Assembly (NCBI RefSeq): GCF_030063335.1
Contig: NZ_JASISW010000024.1
Span: 21,690-85,689, forward strand
Direction of reading: 5' to 3'
DNA: 64,000 nucleotides
Source: Rhodococcus sp. G-MC3
Lineage (GTDB): Bacteria > Actinomycetota > Actinomycetes > Mycobacteriales > Mycobacteriaceae
Part shown: positions 8,257-16,193 of the stretch, in pieces
Layout: every line of letters begins with the position of its first letter
How positions within the stretch are numbered: position 1 is the first letter of the stretch
Notes under the pieces: generated by a model
What the model was told of the DNA's origin: nothing
What the model saw: only the letters and a program-made list of their open reading frames with translations
The model's database searches: none
Position numbers and translations under genes: made by a program

Positions 8257-9134
8257 GATCGATCTCCGCCGCCGCGCGGGACGACGATCATCGGGACGGG
8301 AAGCACACGAAGGATCTTCGCTGCGGTGGAACCAAGGAAGAGTCGACGAGGTTGTCCGAGTCTGCTCGAGCCGACCATCAACAGATCACCGTCGTGCCAG
8401 TCGAGCGAGGTGACGGCTTTCTCGATGCCGCTGCCCTCGGCGAGAATCGAGACAACTTCGGCGCCCTCCGGCAAAGCCGACTGCGCCCGTTGGAGGTTCT
8501 CCGTTGCCTTCGCGAGGTCACGCTCGCGCGCCGCCTTCGTCGTTGTATCCTCGCCTGCGGTGCGGCTGTCGATCGATACCAACGACAACAGACGTAGCGG
8601 TACCGATGCCGTGGTGCTCAGGTAGTACGCAGCATCTGTCAACGCCTCGGCGCCGGGACGATTTCCGACGGCGCAGGTGATCTCGCGGATTCGGCCCGCC
8701 GAGTTGTGGCGTGTTCCGCGTGGCGCAAGAGCCAGCGGCACGTGCGCGACGTGCAGCAGCTCGCTGGTGACGCTGCCGATCGCATGGCGTCCGAGTAGTC
8801 CGTCGCTCGCCGCGCCGACCACGATCATGTAGGCCTCGCGCTCGGTGGCGATGTCGATGAGGCCCTGCGCGAAGGACTCGTCGAACAGGAGATGGCCCTC
8901 GGCGGAGATGTCGGTGGGGACGAGCTTCATGGCGTCGGAAAGCCACTCGGTGGCCTGATCGACGAGGATGTTCTCGTAGGCGACTTCGACCGGTGCCTTC
9001 GACGGCACCGGCCGATCGCACGGCAGCACAATGCAGATGTCCAGCTCGGCCTGCAGGGTGCGCGCCAGGACGGCGGCGAGTGCTATCCCGTCCTCACCGC
9101 TCGGTGTTGCTTGATAGCCGACGATCAGGCGCAT
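8253..9134 (-). CDS. Universal stress protein with two Usp domains
   Basis: 293 residues, tandem Usp domains. Each ends in the ATP-binding pattern: VGAASDGLLGRHAIGSVTSE in domain 1 and VGSSRLGQPRRLFLGSTAAK in domain 2. Cytosolic ATP-binding stress proteins are often encoded beside APC permeases in actinobacteria. It starts 12 bases after the amine oxidase stop and overlaps the permease start by four bases. It may modulate the transporter; that role is inferred. Confidence 0.88.
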   Translation of the reverse strand: MRLIVGYQATPSGEDGIALAAVLARTLQAELDICIVLPCDRPVPSKAPVEVAYENILVDQATEWLSDAMKLVPTDISAEGHLLFDESFAQGLIDIATEREAYMIVVGAASDGLLGRHAIGSVTSELLHVAHVPLALAPRGTRHNSAGRIREITCAVGNRPGAEALTDAAYYLSTTASVPLRLLSLVSIDSRTAGEDTTTKAARERDLAKATENLQRAQSALPEGAEVVSILAEGSGIEKAVTSLDWHDGDLLMVGSSRLGQPRRLFLGSTAAKILRVLPVPMIVVPRGGGDRS

Positions 9135-9146
9135 GGGGGTGCCCTT

Positions 9147-11081
9147 CTAGTGACAGGAATCGGAATCGGTGTGACACGCCTTGGGGGGAGAAGGCTGCAC
9201 ATCGAGGGATGGGTTGCGATCGAAGAAGCCGAACGGTTTGAGCCAGAACGAGACTGTGTCGGCGGGCATCACGGGCCAGTCCTCCGGCCTGGTGATGTGG
9301 TGGATTCCGAAGGTGTACCAGAGAACGACGTCGGTGTTCTCGATCGGCCGATCCGCCGCCGTCCACTCGGGCAGGCCGTGATCGATTCCGCTCTGGTTGA
9401 CAAATTCGCCACTGGGCCAACGCTCGTCGGGAGAGTTGGGCGTCACCCACACGGTGTGGCCGATGACCTGTGCGCGCTGAAACACCGGTGACTCGGGGTT
9501 GAACATCGACGGAATCGCCGCGCCCGGAACCAGTTTGTACGCGGGATGCGTTCCGAGACCGTTGGTGACGTTGTCGTTGACGACTTTCCACGCTTTCTGC
9601 GTGTTCCAGTCGAAATCCTGTTTGCCCTCGGCCTCGGTCGTCAGCGGCGTGTTGACTTGGGTGAGCGCAAGACCGTACGGATTGTCCGGTCCCATCGGGA
9701 CCTGCTGGGTCTGACTGGAATAGACGGTGTTGTGGGTTCCGTCGATGTCGAGATCGAGGCGGGCGACGAGGAAGTGCTGGTGGTAGGGCGCGTAGGTGCG
9801 GTTGTCGACCAACGTTCCGGAGGGATGGCTGCCACCCTCGGCGAAGTGAGTGACGACCATGATGCCCGTCGCCCGGACTTCGCACTCGATGCTGCCGTCC
9901 TGGTAGAAGCGCCAATAGACGAGGTATTCGTAGTTAGCGACGGTGGCGTGGAAGCTGATCGTCAGGCGGCGCATGCGCCTGACTTCGGCACCGGCGTCGT
10001 GATCGATGTGCTTCCACAGAACGGCGTTGTCTTCTTCGTGGATGCAGATGGCGTTGGTGATCGTGTAGGGCTCACCCTTGCTGTTGTGCAGCACGGCGTC
10101 GAGGTAGCGGATCTCGCCGAGGCAGTCGCAGCCCAGTTCGAGGGAGGTGGTCATGAACCCGAGACCCCACTCGCCGATGTCGAACGCCGTGCGTCGGTAG
10201 TGATCCTCGCTGTGATCGCGGTATGGAACAACCATCTCCGCGAAGGACATTCGGTTCGCCACCGACCGGACGTTGCCGTTGTCGTTGTACGTCACCGCAT
10301 GCAGCGTCATGCCCTCCCGGTAGTTGAAGCCGACTCGCAGTGACCAGTTCTGCCAGGTGAGCAGGTTGCCATCGAGTTCGAACGACGGACCCTCCGGCTG
10401 AGTGATCTCGAGCGGCTTCAGCGCCGGCCGGGTGCTGGCGTTCCTGATGCGCTCCGGTATGTGCCGTGGCACATACTCGCCCATGATCTCGGGACGCTCG
10501 ACGCGATAGGTATCCTCGATCTCGAGCAGTTCCATCGTGTTGACGTCGATGACGCAGTGAAATCCGCCGACCGGACCGGCGTACGGGTTCGCGCCCTCGG
10601 CAGCTTTGACCCATGTGTCGGACCAGCCGAGGCGCCTGCCCTTGTACTTCTCCGGCGTCACCGCTTCCCCGTAGGTCCACGTATCCATGAACACCAGATC
10701 GAGATCGGTGATGCCTCGATCTGCCAGTGCAGCAATGACATCGGGGTTGGCACGTAGCGCGGCGTCGGCCTCTTCCCACTCGTCGACGGTAAAGTTCGGC
10801 TGCACATCCGGGATGTGCGTCCACGATTCGGTGACGAGGTCGTCGAGTGAGACGACGGCTTTGAAGGTGGTGTTGTCGGCGGAGTTCAAGACGACCGACA
10901 TTGCCCGACGAGTAGGCCGAGCGCCGCCCGAGTCGAATGCTGCGATCTCGGCCTTGAGAGGTTCGATCATCTCGATCGATGCATACCGCCAACCGTCGCC
11001 GACGCCGTGGTCGCGAGCAAGAGTGGCTGCGACCGAGATGAATTCTTCACTGTCGAGGGGGTCGAGCGGGTGGAAAGTCAT
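9147..11081 (-). CDS. Copper-containing primary-amine oxidase
   Basis: 644 residues, close to the bacterial enzyme of Arthrobacter globiformis. It oxidises a primary amine to the aldehyde with release of ammonia and H2O2. The topaquinone precursor Tyr384 lies in VANYEYLVYW, the catalytic base Asp301 in RTAFDIGEWG, and the copper ligands are His434 and His436 (YHQHF) plus His594 or His595 (FGIHHITRPEDW). It begins one base after the aldehyde dehydrogenase stop, so the aldehyde has a ready acceptor enzyme. Putrescine is the substrate suggested by aguAB; phenethylamine or tyramine remain possible. Confidence 0.92.
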   Translation of the reverse strand: MTFHPLDPLDSEEFISVAATLARDHGVGDGWRYASIEMIEPLKAEIAAFDSGGARPTRRAMSVVLNSADNTTFKAVVSLDDLVTESWTHIPDVQPNFTVDEWEEADAALRANPDVIAALADRGITDLDLVFMDTWTYGEAVTPEKYKGRRLGWSDTWVKAAEGANPYAGPVGGFHCVIDVNTMELLEIEDTYRVERPEIMGEYVPRHIPERIRNASTRPALKPLEITQPEGPSFELDGNLLTWQNWSLRVGFNYREGMTLHAVTYNDNGNVRSVANRMSFAEMVVPYRDHSEDHYRRTAFDIGEWGLGFMTTSLELGCDCLGEIRYLDAVLHNSKGEPYTITNAICIHEEDNAVLWKHIDHDAGAEVRRMRRLTISFHATVANYEYLVYWRFYQDGSIECEVRATGIMVVTHFAEGGSHPSGTLVDNRTYAPYHQHFLVARLDLDIDGTHNTVYSSQTQQVPMGPDNPYGLALTQVNTPLTTEAEGKQDFDWNTQKAWKVVNDNVTNGLGTHPAYKLVPGAAIPSMFNPESPVFQRAQVIGHTVWVTPNSPDERWPSGEFVNQSGIDHGLPEWTAADRPIENTDVVLWYTFGIHHITRPEDWPVMPADTVSFWLKPFGFFDRNPSLDVQPSPPKACHTDSDSCH

Positions 11082-11082
11082 G

Positions 11083-12519
11083 TCAGTTGGACTCCGTCGA
11101 GCTCATCACGTGCTTGAGGCGGGTGTAGTCCTCCACACCGTAAGCCGACAGGTCCTTTCCGTAGCCGGAATACTTGAATCCGCCGTGCGGCATTTCCGCG
11201 ACGAGCGGGATGTGGCAGTTGACCCACACAGCTCCGAAGTCGAGGGCAGCGGACAACCTCAGTGTGCGTCCGTGATCGGATGTCCAGACGCTGGAGGCGA
11301 GGCCGAACTCGACATCGTTGGCGAGCTCGATGGCCTCGTCCTCGTCGGAGAACTTCTGGACTGTCAGGACCGGACCGAAGGTCTCCTCCTGGACAATTGG
11401 GTCGGACTGGTGCACGCCGGTGATGATGGTCGGCTCGAAGAAGAACCCGGTGTCGCCGATACGTTTTCCGCCGGTGACGATGGTGGCGTGTGGTCCGATG
11501 CCCTCCACCTTGGCGACGACCTGGCCGAAGTGATTGACATTGTTCAGCGGGCCGAGAAATGTATCGGGGTCGTCGGGGAGCCCGACCTTCAGGGTCTTGG
11601 CCTTGGCGACAAGGGCTTCGACGAGTTCGTCGTGAACGGATTCGTGGACCAGAACGCGGGTTACAGCCGTGCAGTCCTGGCCCGCATTGAAGAATGCTGC
11701 CTCGGCGATACCGTCGGCGGTCTTCGTGAGATCGACATCATCGAACACCACCGCTGGTGCCTTGCCGCCGAGTTCGAGATGCGCGCGCTTGAGCTGCTTG
11801 GCAGCACCGACCGCAACGGCGATTCCCGCGCGCACCGAACCGGTGATCGACACCAGTGCCGGAGTCTTGTGTTCGACAATCGCAGCTCCGGTGCCGCCGT
11901 TGCCCAGAACCACGTTGAAGACACCGTCGGGAATGATGCCCTTGGAGATCTTCGCCAGTACGAGAGTGCTTTCCGGGGTCGTGTCACTGGGTTTGAGGAC
12001 GATCGTGTTGCCTGCGGCGAGGGCAGGGCCGATCTTCCAGATGGCCATCATGAACGGGTAGTTCCATGGGGTGACCTGCCCGACGACGCCGAGCGGTTCG
12101 CGCCTGACGTACGACGTGAAACCCTCCATGTACTCACCAGCCGACTTGCCCTCCAGCAAGCGGGCAGCACCTGCGAAGAAGCGAATCTGATCGGCGCCGA
12201 CAGTGATCTCCTCGGCAGCGATCGTGGCCTTCGGCTGACCGGTGTTGCGGCTCTGCGCATCGACGAGCTCGTCGCTGGCGGCTTCGATGGCGTCGGCCAG
12301 CTTCAGCAGAACCTTTTGACGCGCGCCAGGCGTCGTGCGGCCCCAGGTCTTGAATGCATTCTTTGCCGCGGACATCGCGGCGTCGACATCGGAGGCGTCG
12401 GAGATGGGGGAGTGGGCGACCACCTGCTCGTCGACCGGATTCACCACATCGAGCAGCTCGGTGCCCGAGGGCGTCACGAACTCGCCGTCGATGTAATTCT
12501 GCAGGACCTGCACAGCCAT
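11083..12519 (-). CDS. Aldehyde dehydrogenase, probably gamma-aminobutyraldehyde dehydrogenase
   Basis: 478 residues. It oxidises an aldehyde to the acid with NAD(P)+. It has the PWNYPFMMAIWKIGPALAAGN motif, Glu249 in HLELGGKAP and nucleophile Cys283 in NAGQDCTA. The start at 12519 has AAGGG nine bases upstream; an ATG at 12528 is adjacent to that site and too close to it. First gene of an operon of four. Closest in overall pattern to PatD/PuuC-type aminobutyraldehyde enzymes, and together with the amine oxidase it would convert putrescine to GABA. Substrate assignment is an inference. Confidence 0.85.
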   Translation of the reverse strand: MAVQVLQNYIDGEFVTPSGTELLDVVNPVDEQVVAHSPISDASDVDAAMSAAKNAFKTWGRTTPGARQKVLLKLADAIEAASDELVDAQSRNTGQPKATIAAEEITVGADQIRFFAGAARLLEGKSAGEYMEGFTSYVRREPLGVVGQVTPWNYPFMMAIWKIGPALAAGNTIVLKPSDTTPESTLVLAKISKGIIPDGVFNVVLGNGGTGAAIVEHKTPALVSITGSVRAGIAVAVGAAKQLKRAHLELGGKAPAVVFDDVDLTKTADGIAEAAFFNAGQDCTAVTRVLVHESVHDELVEALVAKAKTLKVGLPDDPDTFLGPLNNVNHFGQVVAKVEGIGPHATIVTGGKRIGDTGFFFEPTIITGVHQSDPIVQEETFGPVLTVQKFSDEDEAIELANDVEFGLASSVWTSDHGRTLRLSAALDFGAVWVNCHIPLVAEMPHGGFKYSGYGKDLSAYGVEDYTRLKHVMSSTESN

Positions 12520-12605
12520 TGTGTTCATCCCTTCACGTGTTTCAGTTCTGCAAAGCCTGCACCCGGTCCGCGGTCTTCGCTACCCGACAAGATGTCGATT
12601 CGACT

Positions 12606-12615
12606 GCAACGTTGC
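12606..12615. promoter_or_regulatory. GCAACGTTGC palindrome in the divergent promoter region
   Basis: A 10-bp perfect palindrome in the 134-base gap between the aldehyde dehydrogenase and the divergent metallo-beta-lactamase gene. The same AACGTT core recurs before ramB (15132-15140) and before aceA (16019-16026). This could mark a shared regulator, but short palindromes occur by chance. Confidence 0.3.
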
Positions 12616-12653
12616 GGGACAAAGTGGCGGGGGTCACGGTACCGTCGTTTCTC

Positions 12654-13643
12654 ATGAGCACCGAGATCGGACCAACGCAGATCGCGGACAACGTGTGGGC
12701 CTTCCTGTGGATGCCGGGGAGTTGGGGCCAGGCCAATACCGGTCTGCTGGTGGATCCCGGAAGCGCGTCGATGGTGATCGACACGGTCTGGGACACCGTT
12801 CGCGCCCGGCAGATCACCGAGGAGACAGCAATACTCGTCCGGAACGCGCCGGTCACCGAGGTGGTCAACACCCATTCCGACGGTGATCACTGGTGGGGTA
12901 ACGACAGCGTGCCCGCCGGCGCGCGCATCACGACGAGTACCGCGTCCCTGCATGCGATGAAGGAGGAAACGCCGCCATCGGGCGTACAAGCCTTCGCTTC
13001 GCTCGGATCGCTCGTGGGCTGGGTGCCAGGCCCACTCGGCGCGATGGGCAGCTACATGAACCTCATTCGGGGCGATGCAGCGTTCCCGAAGAAACGCCCG
13101 CGGCTGCCGGACCATTCGTTCGATGTGACCGAGGAGATCCAGGTCGGAGCTCAGGAGGTCCGTTTGCGGTATCTGGGGCCTGCGCACACCGTCGGCGATC
13201 TCATCGCTCATGTGCCCGGCGCCGGGGTCGTGTTCACCGGTGACCTTCTCTTCGTCGGGTCGACGCCGATCCTGTGGCACGGTCCGCTCGGCAACTGGAT
13301 CGACGCGATCGATCATCTGCTCTCGCTCGACGCTGCGACCTACGTGCCGGGGCATGGTCCACTCTGTTCCGGCGTGGAGATCCGGGCGCTGCGCGAGTAC
13401 TGGATGTGGGTCGAGGCGGCGGGGCGCGAACATTTCGATGCCGGTGTCGAATCGGCGCATGCCGCGCGAAATATGATGCACTCGGCAGAGTTCGAACAGT
13501 TTGCCTCGTGGGATTCACCGGAGCGTCTGGTGCTCAGCCTGTCGACTCTGTACCGCCTGTGGAAGGGCGAGCCTGCCGCCCCGCCCACTCTCGCCCGCCG
13601 AGCCCGAGCCTTCGCCGACGCGGGAGCGCTGGTGAAAGAATAG
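12654..13643 (+). CDS. Metallo-beta-lactamase-fold hydrolase
   Basis: 329 residues from ATG 12654 (MSTEIGPTQIADNVWAF). The zinc motif HSDGDHWWGN gives His74, Asp76, Asp78 and His79. A further His lies in PAHTVGD, an Asp in FTGDLLF, and a last His in VPGHGPL. The fold covers glyoxalases, lactonases and beta-lactamases. The arrangement resembles SoxH/quinoprotein-relay-type hydrolases, but the substrate is unknown. It is divergent from the putrescine operon and convergent with ramB, 21 bases away. Confidence 0.8.
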   Translation: MSTEIGPTQIADNVWAFLWMPGSWGQANTGLLVDPGSASMVIDTVWDTVRARQITEETAILVRNAPVTEVVNTHSDGDHWWGNDSVPAGARITTSTASLHAMKEETPPSGVQAFASLGSLVGWVPGPLGAMGSYMNLIRGDAAFPKKRPRLPDHSFDVTEEIQVGAQEVRLRYLGPAHTVGDLIAHVPGAGVVFTGDLLFVGSTPILWHGPLGNWIDAIDHLLSLDAATYVPGHGPLCSGVEIRALREYWMWVEAAGREHFDAGVESAHAARNMMHSAEFEQFASWDSPERLVLSLSTLYRLWKGEPAAPPTLARRARAFADAGALVKE

Positions 13644-13664
13644 CGCTGATTTACGGAGTGAAGA

Positions 13665-15077
13665 TCAGCGCACGAGGTATGGGGACACCGAACTGCGGTG
13701 CTCGTCGATGTCGAGTTCCTTGCCAAGAGGAGGAAATGCTCGCTGCGGACAATTCGAGCGTTCGCAGACCCGGCATCCTGCGCCGATGGGGGTTGCTACA
13801 GCCGAGCCCAGCACATCGAGGCCGTCGGCGTACACCAGTCGAGCCGCGTGGCGGATCTCGCAACCGAGTCCAATCGCGAACGTCTTGCCCGGCTGGCCGT
13901 AACGCGCCGCCCGACGCTCGACGGTCCGCGCGATCCACAGGTAGCTTCGGCCGTCGGGCATCTCGGCAATTTGCGTCATGATCTTGCCGGGATAGGCGAA
14001 CGTCTCGTACACGTTCCACAACGGGCAGGTGCCGCCGCTCGACGAGAAGTGAAACCCGGTGGCAGACTGCCGCTTCGACATGTTGCCTGCCCGATCCACC
14101 CGCACGAACGAAAACGGAACTCCGCGAAGCTTCGGTCGCTGCAAGGTGGAGAGTCGATGGCAGATCGTTTCGAAACTGACCGAGAAGAACGCCGACAGCC
14201 GCTCGATGTCGTACCGGAAATCCTCGGCCACGTCATGGAACTGGTGATAGGGCAACACCGTTGCCGCAGCGAAGTAGTTCGCGAACCCGAGCTTGGCGAG
14301 CTTGCGCGATTCATCGCTCGTGAAGCCGCCCTCGTCGACCATCTTGTCGAGCAGATCCGCGCATTCGAGGTATGCCAACTCGGCCGCGAACTTGAACACC
14401 TTCTGCCCGCCCGACAGATGTGGCGAGATCTCGAGCAGACGCGTGACGGGGTCGAAACGGTGCAGGACGTTCTCACCGAGATCGATGCGATTGACTATCT
14501 GAACCTCGTGGACCGACTGCAGACGTTTCGCGATCTCACCACCTACATCCGCGCGATGGAACCGGATCCGCGAGGTCAGTTCCTCGGCGGCAGTGTCCAG
14601 CTCGTGTAGATAGTTCTGACGCTGATAGAAGTAATCGCGCACTTCCTCGTGCGGTTTGCTGATCGAACCGCTCCCGCTCCCGTCGGCGAAACGCTCCTCG
14701 GTAGCTGCGGCGAGTTGAGCCGTCGTATTGCGGTAGCGGCGGTGCATGTTCACCATCGCGCGGGCGAGCTGCGGGTGCGAGGACACCATCTGGGCGATCT
14801 CGTGTGCGTCGGCGACGATGCCCATGTCCTGATCCAGCGCGACCTCGCGTAGTTCCGCGACGAGGCGGGTGTCGTCCTCGGACGAAAAGAACGACGTGTC
14901 GACGCCGAACACCTCGGAGATACGCAGCAGCACAGGCACAGTCAGTGGACGGACGTCGTGTTCGATCTGGTTCAAGTAACTGGCCGAGATCTCGAGCTGA
15001 CCGGCAAGAGCTACCTGGCTCATCTTCCGTTCGGTACGCAGCTGTCGCAGCCGTGCGCCGACGAAAGTCTTGGACAT
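13665..15077 (-). CDS. ramB: Acetate-metabolism regulator RamB (ScfR-type XRE/IrrE protein)
   Basis: 470 residues. The N-terminal XRE HTH is RLRQLRTERKMSQVALAGQLEISASYLNQIE. An ImmA/IrrE-like segment contains AAELAYLECADLLDK, and the DUF2083 domain has a Cys-rich end, GAGCRVCERSNCPQRAFPP. RamB in corynebacteria and mycobacteria controls acetate and glyoxylate-shunt genes, and here aceA is the nearest downstream target. The start is set at ATG 15077 (MSKTFVGARLRQLR); a GTG two codons upstream is possible. A 21-base tandem repeat occupies the region where a ribosome binding site would be, and none is visible. Confidence 0.9.
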   Translation of the reverse strand: MSKTFVGARLRQLRTERKMSQVALAGQLEISASYLNQIEHDVRPLTVPVLLRISEVFGVDTSFFSSEDDTRLVAELREVALDQDMGIVADAHEIAQMVSSHPQLARAMVNMHRRYRNTTAQLAAATEERFADGSGSGSISKPHEEVRDYFYQRQNYLHELDTAAEELTSRIRFHRADVGGEIAKRLQSVHEVQIVNRIDLGENVLHRFDPVTRLLEISPHLSGGQKVFKFAAELAYLECADLLDKMVDEGGFTSDESRKLAKLGFANYFAAATVLPYHQFHDVAEDFRYDIERLSAFFSVSFETICHRLSTLQRPKLRGVPFSFVRVDRAGNMSKRQSATGFHFSSSGGTCPLWNVYETFAYPGKIMTQIAEMPDGRSYLWIARTVERRAARYGQPGKTFAIGLGCEIRHAARLVYADGLDVLGSAVATPIGAGCRVCERSNCPQRAFPPLGKELDIDEHRSSVSPYLVR

Positions 15078-15083
15078 GGGCAC

Positions 15084-15125
15084 CAGGCTACGCCTGCGAA
15101 GACGCAGGCTACGCCTGCGAAGACG
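15084..15125. repeat. Two perfect 21-base tandem repeats in the ramB leader
   Basis: Two identical copies (15084-15104 and 15105-15125), each containing the palindrome CAGGC-TAC-GCCTG. They begin 7 bases from the ramB ATG and displace any Shine-Dalgarno sequence. Just beyond lies TTAGCAACGTTGGC, a possible autoregulatory site. Confidence 0.9.
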
Positions 15126-15219
15126 CTGCTTAGCAACGTTGGCTTGGGCGGGTCCGCGTCACGATTCGGCTTCCGCGTCACAATTCGGCAGTCCAGGGGA
15201 ACAGAACGTTGGAGATGGG

Positions 15220-15235
15220 CGTATACCGGTATACG
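15220..15235. promoter_or_regulatory. 16-bp perfect palindrome upstream of the SPW-type gene
   Basis: CGTATACCGGTATACG, 36 bases upstream of the following ATG. It is the right size for a dimeric regulator site, and the regulator is unknown. Two degenerate copies of a CGTCACRATTCGG element (about 15156-15189) precede it. Confidence 0.5.
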
Positions 15236-15271
15236 TGCTTGTTCGCACAGGTAATTAAGAGGGAGACGCTC

Positions 15272-15706
15272 ATGTCAGACAATCTTCGTGAAATTGCACG
15301 CGATGCACTCGTGTTGGTCACCGGCGTCGTGCTGGTGGCGTCGACCATCTGGCTGCCGGTCGGTGGAGACACCGGAGTCTCCGGAGCCATTCTCATCCTT
15401 GGAATGATTTCCGCCGGAACAGCTCTGTGGGCAATGTCGAGCGCATCGAGGTCGAGCCACTGGGCGCACGTCGCGCTCGGGCTGATGCTCGCACTCTCGC
15501 CTGTACTGCTGGCCTTCCCCGCGGGATTGATGACAGCCGATATGTTCGCGCTCGTCGGTGGTGTGATCATCGCAGCCGTCGGTGTACTCGGCGTCCTGTC
15601 CAGCCAGCGTCGGGTGGCAGGGGAGAGCACTCTCGTCGCCTCATCTGTCTCGGGTTCGTCTGTCTCGGGTTCGTCGGCCAGGGTTCGGATGCCCGCACAG
15701 CAGTAA
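15272..15706 (+). CDS. SPW-repeat-like four-helix membrane protein
   Basis: 144 residues from ATG 15272 with AGAGGGAG just upstream. It has about four membrane segments, the first containing VLVASTIWLPVGG and the third LGLMLALSPVLLAFPAG, in the style of SPW-repeat proteins. The C-terminus is a Ser-rich tail (SVSGSSVSGSS) produced by a 15-base duplication. Function unknown. It lies between ramB and aceA and may respond to the palindrome at 15220-15235. Confidence 0.7.
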   Translation: MSDNLREIARDALVLVTGVVLVASTIWLPVGGDTGVSGAILILGMISAGTALWAMSSASRSSHWAHVALGLMLALSPVLLAFPAGLMTADMFALVGGVIIAAVGVLGVLSSQRRVAGESTLVASSVSGSSVSGSSARVRMPAQQ

Positions 15707-15719
15707 GTCTTTTCTGCAC

Positions 15720-15783
15720 AACGCACGTGCATGTGCGGGATCGGGTGTCGATAGACCCCGTCTCCCGCAGATGCACGTGCGTT
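15720..15783. terminator. Long hairpin (21-bp arms) downstream of the SPW-type gene
   Basis: Arm 15720-15740 pairs with 15763-15783 with one mismatch in 21 bp. The core is CGCACGTGCATGTGCGGGA, the loop is 22 bases, and a T-rich stretch (TTTGTTTG) follows. It looks like an intrinsic terminator; its size also fits a palindromic repeat element. Confidence 0.65.
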
Positions 15784-15998
15784 TGTTTGTGGAGACGGGT
15801 CGAAGCTGCCATTGAGGAGAGGCGAGGTGAGGTGAGGTGATTGCAGTCACACCTACCTGCTCTTCTGGCTCGATTCAAACGTTAAACAAACCATATGGTC
15901 GGTGCAGGTTATCCGACAGGGTGGGTTTGAGTTAATTGCGTTCATGAACTGCGGTTTCGCACTACTGGCGAGTAACCGGCACCGTCCGATCGGCGAGG

Positions 15999-16032
15999 TT
16001 TGCGCAACGCAAATCTTTGCAACGTTAGCAAG
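15999..16032. promoter_or_regulatory. Candidate RamB operators upstream of aceA
   Basis: A perfect palindrome TTTGCG-CAA-CGCAAA (15999-16013) is followed by TTGC-AACGTTA-GCAA (16017-16031). RamB sites in corynebacteria contain TTTGCAA-like cores, and the second site shares AGCAACGTT/AACGTTAGC with the ramB leader. Binding is inferred, about 160-190 bases before the aceA start. Confidence 0.5.
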
Positions 16033-16193
16033 CATCTGTGAAAACGTAGCCGAGGTTGGCACTAGCAACAGGTAGACGGGCCTTTTTGCGTGTGCCATTG
16101 TTTTAAGGAATACCCGCAGGGCCTGGCAACGGTGTGAAGAATTTCGCTCGAGCCGGCCGATACAGAATCAGAAATTAGAGACTGGAGCTGACG

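Larger units (their letters stand above)
15707..16193. other. 487-base intergenic region before aceA
   Basis: No convincing gene. The 5' part holds a large hairpin (15720-15783) that may terminate the upstream transcript. The 3' part is less GC-rich and carries the palindromes at 15999-16032 expected of the aceA control region. The last 150 bases before aceA, including a T-run at 16082-16086, show no further pattern I can name. Confidence 0.6.

Noticed and set aside
10687..12657. 656-codon open frame on the + strand opposite the aldehyde dehydrogenase and amine oxidase genes
   Set aside because: The complementary strand carries two clear enzymes with intact active sites; the translation shows no domain and is the usual antisense openness of high-GC DNA.
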